From the NCBI GenBank assembly GCA_028706895.1, contig JAQTVG010000080.1, positions 1 to 5,506 on the forward strand: DNA of 5,506 nucleotides, written 5' to 3'. Source of the stretch: Candidatus Omnitrophota bacterium. Lineage in GTDB: Bacteria; Omnitrophota; Gorgyraeia; Gygaellales; Profunditerraquicolaceae. The notes below the pieces were generated by a model. It was not told the DNA's origin and made no database searches. It saw only the letters and a list, made by a program, of their open reading frames with translations. Shown one piece after another: positions 1 to 5,506 of the stretch (position 1 is the first letter of the stretch; each line of letters begins with the position of its first letter). Position numbers and translations under genes: made by a program.

Positions 1-540
1 TGGCATCCTGTTTTTTAACATATTATATACGTACATTGAATTCTTCCTTATACTTAACAGGTATTGGAGGCAATCTTTACATTCAGAGACAGAACTCCTT
101 ACGCAAATAGTCAGGTCATTTTTAATCAATTGTCCGCGATGGCAGATTAACCAATAATCATGCAGGGTAAATAAAACCGGAATATTTCTTTTTTTAATCT
201 CTTCTATGAGCGCGGTTGACAAAAACAACAAGTGTTGTATATGGACTACATCCGGTTTTACCTGGTCTAAAACCCTGTCAAATGAATCATCAATGGCCTT
301 ATTCCTGTAGGTCATTTCAAAAGAATCGCAATGCCTGAATGTATTGTTTATCGTATAAATGGATAACCCGTTATGGTGGGTATTTGTCAATTCATATTCT
401 TTTTGACGGCGGTTATTAATCCTGTGAAAGATAAAGACCTTATGCCTTTTAGCCAATTCCCGTGACAAGTTATAGGTATAAACTTCTGTACCCGCCATAT
501 TAAAAGGCGGGAAGCTATGCACTACCTGCAATATTTTCAT
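1..540 (-). CDS. GT4-family glycosyltransferase, N-terminal part (3' end beyond window)
   Basis: An open frame starts with ATG at 540-538 and continues without a stop to position 1, giving 180 residues that begin MKILQVVHSFPPFNMAGTEV. This is the N-terminal acceptor-side Rossmann domain of a GT-B, GT4-type glycosyltransferase. It has an opening beta strand, the small-residue loop MAGTEVYTYNLSREL (residues 15-29), a 'KPDVVHIQHLLFLS' strand-turn near residues 115-128, and LHDYW at 126-130. Four cysteines follow (C133, C146, C154, C157; C-x12-C-x7-C-x2-C), a spacing that recurs after the HDYW motif in many GT4 proteins and may form a structural metal knuckle (inference). The donor-binding C-terminal domain with the E-x7-E motif would lie outside the window. 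The start overlaps the stop of the upstream fusion gene by 4 bases and has no clear Shine-Dalgarno sequence, so translational coupling is likely. Donor and acceptor sugars are unknown. Confidence 0.88.
   Translation of the reverse strand, partial: MKILQVVHSFPPFNMAGTEVYTYNLSRELAKRHKVFIFHRINNRRQKEYELTNTHHNGLSIYTINNTFRHCDSFEMTYRNKAIDDSFDRVLDQVKPDVVHIQHLLFLSTALIEEIKKRNIPVLFTLHDYWLICHRGQLIKNDLTICVRSSVSECKDCLQYLLSIRKNSMYVYNMLKNRMP
537..540 (-). other. ATGA stop/start overlap, probable translational coupling
   Basis: On the minus strand the TGA stop of the fusion gene (539-537) and the ATG start of the next glycosyltransferase (540-538) share bases in the string ATGA. The sequence just upstream (minus strand, ending AAAACGAGA) has no good Shine-Dalgarno match. 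Initiation therefore probably relies on ribosomes finishing the upstream gene. The overlap also supports 540 as the true start. Confidence 0.75.
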
Positions 541-2912
541 TCTCGTTTTAAAGCTTTTTTATAAGCCGCCAATGTCCTCTCAATCATTAAATCCCTGGTA
601 AAATTCTTCTCAACATGAAGCCTGGCTTTAGCTCCCATATCCAACCTGTATTCCGTGTCCTTAAGCAACCGTATAACCGCCCGGCCAAGAGAAATATGGT
701 CTCCGGGAGGGACCAGTATCCCGGCCTCTCCATCCTTTACAACCTCAGGCACGCCACCCACCCCGCAGCCTACAACGGGTTTGGCATGCGACATTGCCTC
801 AATATAGATAAACCCAAACGATTCGTATAACGAAGGGGCAACAAAGATATCACAACAAGAATAATAGCGGGATAATTCTTTATTATCAACATGGTCCAGA
901 AAATTAATATTCTTTAGGCATTTTCCAGGGATGCTTTTAATCAATTTGTCCTTAAAAGAATCCTCTTTTTTGCCGTCGAAGGAAACAAAATCCTCGTTCA
1001 CATAAGTATCTCTTCCGATAATCAGGAATTTTGTATCGGGGAATTCTTTTAATATGTAGGGTATGGATTTAAATAAGATGTGAGCCCCTTTTCTTCTCTC
1101 AAGCCTGCCCACAAAAAGGATTGTGGCAGGATTGTTGGCCTTAAAATGGCTTTCTGTCAAAACAGGCAGGGGTATGCCTAACGGGATAATTTCTATATTT
1201 TTGGAATTTGCCCCTACTTCATCAAATACGATATCTTTATGCCTATGGGTAGAGCAGGTAACCAGGTCGCTTCTTAAAATAGTGTAATCCTCAAGTAAAC
1301 AGCTCAATTTACGGTCAAGTGTTTTTGGCCATTGGCAAAATTGGATTACCTCGGAAAAATGGGTATGCAACCGGCTCACTAATGGAATTTTCTTAAATAA
1401 GCTGTGCACAAATCCCTCTGCCGAGAAATTAGGTACTTCTATTATATCTATCTTGTATTTCTCTATAATCTCTTTTAATCTTTTATTTACGCTTTGCCCG
1501 TATTCTAACCGGAGGATAAATTCCTTAAACGGCCCCTTAAAAGGAAAAATAGTTTTATGCGCAACCCTATGCACATGTACCTTGCCATCCATCTGCTCTT
1601 TATCAATATCAAGGCTCTGCGCAATCACGTGAACTTGATGCCCCTTATTAGCAAGCCCTTGCGCTAAATGATGCGTATACCTGCCTATCCCGCCCCAATC
1701 AGTCTCAGGCGGATATTCGCGGGAGACAAGGCAAATATTGATTAAATTATCACCGGGCATCTTTAAGGAAACGCTGCATTTTGGTTTTTCTTTATGCTCT
1801 TTTAACCCTTGCCTTAATAAACCTTGAATGTATTTTGAATGCGTAAATATTGAAGCGTTACATTTATTGCAGGTGACAGGCAAATCCCGGGTCAATATCT
1901 TCTTGCGGAAGTTCGACAAGCTCTCTCCCAGCCATATTTCCTTTAATGACTTTTCTTTCAGGTTATCATTAAAAAATGGGCCCAGGCAACAGGGGGCGAT
2001 ATTGCCTTCACAAGTTATGACTAAACGGTACCATGGCTCAAGGCAGCATACCGATAGCAGCTTAGACTCGGCATGGGTATCTGCTTTTTCTGAAAAAGAT
2101 TTGAGGAATCCGGTTAAATGATTGGCTTCTTCCAATATCTCTGCGTTATTTATAAAAGAGCATAAATTTGTAGTTACGTTATTTTTTTGGGCAAGCTCAC
2201 CCCCTTCTTTTGCGAGGAGCTTGATTTCGTCAAAGTCTTCTTTTCTCGTAAGCAAAAGATTTTCGCACTTTGATGAGAATTTTTTTACAGGTTCGAAATT
2301 CAGGCTCGGCACATTATATCGCACCGCTAAATCAACCATTTTAATAATCTTTGTAAAATTAGTTTTACAGAGGACAGAATGGATATTGATTACCGGATTA
2401 TTTTTCTTGTACCGGGCCTTGTACTCTTTAAACATCTCTAGTGTCTCCATAATCCTTCTAAAGCTATCAGGGGGCCTGAGGTAATCGTTAGTTTCTGAAT
2501 CAGGCCCATCAAGGCTTATTATCAGGTTATCCCATCCTGAAAGTATCAATAACCTGACGATTTCCGGAGTGAACAGGGTCGCATTAGTATTTATAATCCC
2601 TCTCATCCCCAGCTCTTTAATCCTCTCTACCATTGCCAGGGTAACGTCTTTTCTAGCGAATGGCTCCCCTCCTCCGGCTATCTCCCAGGTTTGAACGCCA
2701 AGCTCCGCGGCTTCATCAATAATGCTCATTATCTTTTCCCGGGAGAGCTCATACCCTCTTGAATCCACATGCCCGTCGCTAGAAACATTCCAGCGCCAAC
2801 AGGAATTACATCTAAGATTGCATATATCAGTCGGATAAATATGTATCCGGAAAGGCGGAGCCCAGGAATTATTGACCCACGGTATTAAATGTTTTCCTAT
2901 CCCCCTAAACAT
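537..2912 (-). CDS. Radical SAM/SPASM-like protein fused to a GT4 glycosyltransferase
   Basis: This single 791-residue frame holds two normally separate enzymes. Residues 1 to about 384 are a radical SAM module. The [4Fe-4S] motif C31-x3-C35-x2-C38 is followed by GGGEP at 80-84, NTNATL near 107-112 and ISLDGP after it, all usual SAM-barrel landmarks. A SPASM/twitch-like auxiliary-cluster region follows, with C290 (or C289), G303, C308/C309 (C-x12-G-x4-C) and C348-x2-C351; the later cysteines of a full SPASM domain are missing. Residues about 385-791 are a complete GT4 glycosyltransferase. It starts at Met385, with the loop GGIGRY at 407-412, GRLERRKG at 602-609 in the donor-domain hinge, and the E-x7-E donor motif E697/E705 (ESFGFIYIE). 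The join is a Lys-rich stretch (about 360-392). An in-frame TAA five codons upstream of the ATG limits the start; the best ribosome-site candidate is a weak GGGG about 8 bases before it. The protein appears cytosolic, with no signal peptide. A role in glycan assembly with coupled sugar modification is inference; the substrate is unknown. Confidence 0.9.
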   Translation of the reverse strand: MFRGIGKHLIPWVNNSWAPPFRIHIYPTDICNLRCNSCWRWNVSSDGHVDSRGYELSREKIMSIIDEAAELGVQTWEIAGGGEPFARKDVTLAMVERIKELGMRGIINTNATLFTPEIVRLLILSGWDNLIISLDGPDSETNDYLRPPDSFRRIMETLEMFKEYKARYKKNNPVINIHSVLCKTNFTKIIKMVDLAVRYNVPSLNFEPVKKFSSKCENLLLTRKEDFDEIKLLAKEGGELAQKNNVTTNLCSFINNAEILEEANHLTGFLKSFSEKADTHAESKLLSVCCLEPWYRLVITCEGNIAPCCLGPFFNDNLKEKSLKEIWLGESLSNFRKKILTRDLPVTCNKCNASIFTHSKYIQGLLRQGLKEHKEKPKCSVSLKMPGDNLINICLVSREYPPETDWGGIGRYTHHLAQGLANKGHQVHVIAQSLDIDKEQMDGKVHVHRVAHKTIFPFKGPFKEFILRLEYGQSVNKRLKEIIEKYKIDIIEVPNFSAEGFVHSLFKKIPLVSRLHTHFSEVIQFCQWPKTLDRKLSCLLEDYTILRSDLVTCSTHRHKDIVFDEVGANSKNIEIIPLGIPLPVLTESHFKANNPATILFVGRLERRKGAHILFKSIPYILKEFPDTKFLIIGRDTYVNEDFVSFDGKKEDSFKDKLIKSIPGKCLKNINFLDHVDNKELSRYYSCCDIFVAPSLYESFGFIYIEAMSHAKPVVGCGVGGVPEVVKDGEAGILVPPGDHISLGRAVIRLLKDTEYRLDMGAKARLHVEKNFTRDLMIERTLAAYKKALKRE

Positions 2913-2937
2913 AAGGTTACCCCGGTTTTAATAAAAG

Positions 2938-3906
2938 TTATACCTGATCCCAATAACAGTTGCTGACACAGCTTGCGCAATTTTTAGGTATGCTCCTTAA
3001 TACGCTGCGGCTTCTTTTAAGCATGCATTCAAGAGGCTCTTTGCTGATATTCCCAACGCCTGCCTCTTTAAAATTGCCGCATAGATAAGTCGCGCCGTCA
3101 GGCTCAACCAGAAAGGCCTTGGCCGCTTTAAAAGCGCACCCGCCGCTGCGCCTCTGTTTCCTTAGCCAAGTTAAAAGAAACTGCGCGTACCGCTGGTTTA
3201 TCATATTCGCCCGCGATAAATCCTCTAAAGACACTACAACTTTATTCTTCTCGTCCTGATTCATTTCAAATTCTTTTCTAACTTTGGCGCTTTCTACTCC
3301 GATATCTGAAATCGCCGCCAATGTAAAATTAACGCCAATACCCTTTTGCAACGCGTATCTTTTTACCTCTTCTATCGCCGAATAATTTAATTTACTTATG
3401 GTCATATTAAAACCCAGGGAAAAAAACGGGTACAGGGACATAAGTTTTTTCAGCTCATCTATCGTTTCTTCAATTTTGACAAATATGCCCCCGGCCCCCC
3501 TTATTCGTTCATGCGCCTTGCCAACGCCGTCTAGAGAAATGCTTGCCGTTAACTTAACATCCGTCGGCAATAATAACGCCAATATGCGCTCAATCTGGTC
3601 AACGGCCTGTGCCGTATTTACTCCGTTCGTAGATATGTCAATACGCTTTAGACGGATGCATTTTTGCAGGATTATCTTAACAATCTGCCCTAAATCATCC
3701 CGTAATGTCGGCTCGCCTCCGGTAATATTTATAATCTCCAAGTTATTTATAAGCAATTTATCGTCAAAAATCTTCGCAATTTCTTCGATTGAAAGCTCTT
3801 TAATTTGTTTTTGTTTAACCCACGCATAACACATGGCGCAGCGCAAGTTACACCGGAATGAAATGAAAAAAACCATAATTTTCGGCTTAAAAAATAACGG
3901 GAGCAT
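2938..3906 (-). CDS. Radical SAM protein with SPASM/twitch-like C-terminal region
   Basis: This 322-residue protein carries the radical SAM [4Fe-4S] motif C19-x3-C23-x2-C26 very near the N-terminus, after a short hydrophobic strand. NITGGEPTLR follows at 60-69, then DISTNGVNT and the ISLDGVGKAHERIRG segment typical of MoaA/PqqE-type radical SAM enzymes. The C-terminus has C257-x13-G271-x4-C276, then C310-x2-C313-x3-C317, ending five residues later. This resembles a shortened SPASM or twitch domain binding an auxiliary iron-sulfur cluster. There is no B12-binding domain. The start ATG lies 13 bases after the preceding glycosyltransferase stop; the ribosome site is weak (AAGAG about 10 bases upstream). 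Met11 is a possible alternative start but also lacks a ribosome site. Family members modify peptides, proteins or sugars. No RiPP precursor gene is visible here, so a sugar or glycan substrate is favoured by context only. Confidence 0.88.
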   Translation of the reverse strand: MLPLFFKPKIMVFFISFRCNLRCAMCYAWVKQKQIKELSIEEIAKIFDDKLLINNLEIINITGGEPTLRDDLGQIVKIILQKCIRLKRIDISTNGVNTAQAVDQIERILALLLPTDVKLTASISLDGVGKAHERIRGAGGIFVKIEETIDELKKLMSLYPFFSLGFNMTISKLNYSAIEEVKRYALQKGIGVNFTLAAISDIGVESAKVRKEFEMNQDEKNKVVVSLEDLSRANMINQRYAQFLLTWLRKQRRSGGCAFKAAKAFLVEPDGATYLCGNFKEAGVGNISKEPLECMLKRSRSVLRSIPKNCASCVSNCYWDQV

Positions 3907-3919
3907 AATTTAACGGCTC

Positions 3920-5083
3920 TTAAGCTAATAATTCTTTATATACTTTTAAGTTCTCCTGGACAACTGCCGAAGAAGCGTATTTGTCTTCAATGTATTTCCT
4001 TGCGTTATCACCCAGCATTCTTTGCAGGCCATTATCACCCAACACCCCGATTATGGCTTCTGCTAAAGATATAAAACTCCCCGGCAAAACTAAAATTCCG
4101 CTATATTTATCTTTTATAATCTCAGGGATCCCCCCCACACCAGATGCAATAACCGCCTTGCCGCAAGCCATTGCTTCTAAAACTGCATAAGGATGGTTTT
4201 CCCATAATGAAGGCACAACACAGACTGCGCTTTGTTGATAATAATCAACTAATTTATCCTGCGGCACCTGATCAATAAATTCTACGGATGCCTGGGCTTT
4301 AAGCCGGCTTATTTCCTCTAAAAGATGCAGCTTCATTCCGCAGTCATCTCCGATAAAAATAAATTTTGCCTCTGGAAACTTTTCTAAAACGCGGGGTATT
4401 GCCCGCGCTAAAATATGGACCCCTTTGCGGAATTCAAGCCTGCCGCTATAAAGAATATTTTTATTATCATCAGAATGCGCGGCAGGTTTAAAAAAATTAA
4501 TATTAACCGGATTTACTACAATAGGGGGATTCTTGAACTTGAGGTGATAATGCCGCTGCGTCAGGCCGACGATTGCTTCGCTAAGCCCTATAATCCTGTC
4601 AGCGCGGCGTATCCACCATTCTTCTAATTTTTCTATTAATAACCGGTCTTTTGTCTGCCGGTTACGGTTCAATTTATAAACAATCCCTTCCGGCGTATGA
4701 AGCTTAATTACTAAAGGCGGTTTCTTATTAAGAAAATAATACCAAAATCCTTCTGCGCGGGCTTCGCAGCTCTCTATAATATCGATCTTATGTTTAGAGG
4801 CCACTTGTTTAATTTTCCTGGAAACTGCGTAACTATATTCCATCCTTTCCAGGAAACCCCCCAAGCTTGCTCTTACAGCATCAAATAAACGGTTTCTTTT
4901 TGGTTGCACCCTAAAGACATACACGCCCTTATCAACATAATCCATGGGCTGTTCAATAGCTTCAGTAATAACAAAAGCTTTATGGCCGGCTCCTGTCAAA
5001 AGATGCGCCATTTCATAAATATATGTTCCGACTCCCCCAATCTGCTTAGGAGGATAATCTTTGGAGAGAAAAAGAATATTCAT
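3920..5083 (-). CDS. GT4-family glycosyltransferase
   Basis: This 387-residue GT-B glycosyltransferase has the normal length for a GT4 retaining enzyme. The N-terminal domain opens MNILFLSKDYPPKQIGGVGT, with the Gly-rich loop at 16-19, and contains the KIDIIES strand (99-105) and LHTPEG at 128-133. The C-terminal donor-binding domain begins near residue 200, with SGRLEFRKG at 213-221, FIFIGDD at 241-247, the E-x7-E motif E295/E303 (ENHPYAVLE) and GVGGIPEIIKD at 315-325. No signal peptide or membrane segment is evident, so it probably acts at the cytosolic face of the membrane. It is clearly paralogous to the GT half of the downstream fusion protein, sharing EY...(V)...KIDIIE, AEGF, LHT and R+KG landmarks in the same order. 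Its start overlaps the previous stop by 4 bases; an AGGAAG lies 11 bases upstream, a long spacing. The specific sugar cannot be told. Confidence 0.93.
   Translation of the reverse strand: MNILFLSKDYPPKQIGGVGTYIYEMAHLLTGAGHKAFVITEAIEQPMDYVDKGVYVFRVQPKRNRLFDAVRASLGGFLERMEYSYAVSRKIKQVASKHKIDIIESCEARAEGFWYYFLNKKPPLVIKLHTPEGIVYKLNRNRQTKDRLLIEKLEEWWIRRADRIIGLSEAIVGLTQRHYHLKFKNPPIVVNPVNINFFKPAAHSDDNKNILYSGRLEFRKGVHILARAIPRVLEKFPEAKFIFIGDDCGMKLHLLEEISRLKAQASVEFIDQVPQDKLVDYYQQSAVCVVPSLWENHPYAVLEAMACGKAVIASGVGGIPEIIKDKYSGILVLPGSFISLAEAIIGVLGDNGLQRMLGDNARKYIEDKYASSAVVQENLKVYKELLA
5080..5083 (-). other. ATGA stop/start overlap, probable translational coupling
   Basis: The TGA stop of the membrane-tailed protein (5082-5080) overlaps the ATG of the GT4 gene (5083-5081) on the minus strand. 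A possible Shine-Dalgarno AGGAAG lies at 5100-5095, 11 bases from the ATG, which is farther than usual. The overlap fixes the GT4 start and suggests coupled translation within one operon. Confidence 0.75.
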
Positions 5084-5506
5084 CTTTTAAAAAGCTTCCT
5101 TAGTTTTAGCGGTATTACAATAAAAATAAAAAATAATGTTAAAACCCCGGCTAATAAGACGCTGCCGTACAATGAAGCCCCCAAGAGCCCTAAAGACGCC
5201 AAAGGCCTCAATGGTTCAGAAACCCCCGTCCTGACAAAATACAGCTTAGCTTTTTTAGCACCGCTAAAATTTGCCAATAACTTGGCTTTTCTGTAACCAT
5301 AATAAGTGGGTCTGCCGATAAGAATAATCACCTCATCAAATTTCCTTTTTTCAAGCTTATGAATTAAACCGAGGGTGGCGAAGGCGCCCAATTTATTGCC
5401 ATCCGGGCTATAAAAGAACTTTTCATTGATATTCTGGTTGCTATAAAGCTTATCGTAGTCATGCTTAAAGAGGTTAGCTACTAAAGTAATATGTGCCGTT
5501 GAATAG
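5080..5506 (-). CDS. Hypothetical protein, GT9-like segment plus C-terminal membrane tail (5' end beyond window)
   Basis: The frame is open from position 5505 to the TGA at 5082-5080, giving 141 visible residues with no stop before the window edge. The gene therefore starts outside; a TTG at 5391-5389 lies inside the frame and is not a convincing start. The visible part begins with a beta strand (HITLVANLFKHDYDKLYS) and an alpha/beta unit: GAFATLGLIHKLEKRKFDEV, then a strand IILIG and a helix ending LLANFSGAKKAKLYF. This order (helix, 'KFDEVIIL', helix with 'SGAKK') resembles the N-terminal domain of GT9 heptosyltransferase-like proteins. The donor-binding domain is replaced by a hydrophobic stretch (about the last 40 residues, LASLGLLGAS to FIFIVIPL) that ends KLRKLFKR, consistent with one or two membrane helices and a cytosolic basic end. 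It may be a membrane-anchored, truncated GT9-like protein; whether it is catalytic is unknown. It sits first in the visible operon and overlaps the GT4 gene. Confidence 0.62.
   Translation of the reverse strand, partial: YSTAHITLVANLFKHDYDKLYSNQNINEKFFYSPDGNKLGAFATLGLIHKLEKRKFDEVIILIGRPTYYGYRKAKLLANFSGAKKAKLYFVRTGVSEPLRPLASLGLLGASLYGSVLLAGVLTLFFIFIVIPLKLRKLFKR

Noticed and set aside
1828..2484. Two plus-strand open frames of 97 and 120 codons, back to back
   Set aside because: They lie wholly antisense to the radical SAM module, which has clear catalytic motifs. Their translations show no recognisable domain, so they are shadows of the real gene.
2913..2937. Possible terminator or regulatory element in the 25-base gap between the two radical SAM genes
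   Set aside because: It contains only short direct repeats (AACC) and a GGGG run, with no stem-loop followed by a T run; it is best read as a spacer with a weak ribosome site.
3398..3829. Plus-strand open frame of 143 codons
   Set aside because: It is antisense to the radical SAM gene, including its GGEP region; the translation has no family features and no supporting ribosome site.
541..5100. Similar AAGCTTT-AAAA strings just before both ATGA overlaps (about 541-556 and 5084-5098)
   Set aside because: Both encode Lys-rich C-terminal tails (KALKRE and KLFKR), so the likeness is easily explained by coding content in AT-rich DNA.
4904..5296. Plus-strand open frame of 130 codons
   Set aside because: It crosses the junction of two well-supported minus-strand genes, and its translation shows no domain.
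5080..5391. Start of the membrane-tailed protein at the TTG at 5391-5389
   Set aside because: The frame continues upstream without a stop to the window edge with protein-like sequence (HITLVANLFKHDYDKLYS). The TTG reads as an internal Leu, so the gene is treated as 5'-truncated by the window.
1..5506. A RiPP system with radical SAM maturases and a small precursor peptide
   Set aside because: No small gene lies between the genes; gaps are at most 25 bases, and the neighbours are all glycosyltransferase-like. A precursor outside the window cannot be excluded.

Overview
The window is a fragment of one tightly packed, single-strand gene cluster. All five genes lie on the minus strand, so transcription runs from position 5506 toward position 1. 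The contents are typical of a bacterial surface-glycan or glycolipid locus: three GT-B fold glycosyltransferase modules of the GT4 type, two radical SAM modules with SPASM/twitch-like C-terminal cysteine regions, and the end of a GT9-like protein with a membrane tail. There is no rRNA, tRNA, mobile element, CRISPR array or long intergenic space. The DNA is moderately AT-rich by eye (not computed) and the proteins are rich in Lys and Ile. Mixed radical SAM/glycosyltransferase clusters of this kind recall uncultured lineages such as Omnitrophota, but that assignment is an impression from gene content, not something the sequence proves.

Layout in transcription order: (1) 5506-5080, 3' part of a hypothetical protein with a GT9-like alpha/beta segment and a hydrophobic C-terminal tail, cut by the window edge. 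(2) 5083-3920, a complete 387-residue GT4 glycosyltransferase whose start overlaps the previous stop by 4 bases (ATGA). (3) 3906-2938, a 322-residue radical SAM protein, 13 bases downstream. (4) 2912-537, a 791-residue protein fusing a radical SAM/SPASM-like module (about residues 1-384) to a complete GT4 glycosyltransferase (about 385-791), 25 bases downstream. (5) 540-1, the first 180 residues of another GT4 glycosyltransferase, again starting in a 4-base ATGA overlap. It has no stop inside the window and runs off the edge.

The genes probably form one operon; no internal promoter or terminator is evident. The glycosyltransferases would add sugars sequentially to a lipid-linked or surface acceptor. 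The radical SAM modules could modify a sugar or glycan intermediate, because some radical SAM enzymes with SPASM/twitch domains (for example BtrN and NeoN) act on carbohydrates, but no substrate can be read from the sequence. The main item of interest is the radical SAM-GT4 fusion, together with its unfused counterparts just upstream: a separate GT4 and a separate radical SAM gene. No stretch longer than about 25 bases lacks a gene.
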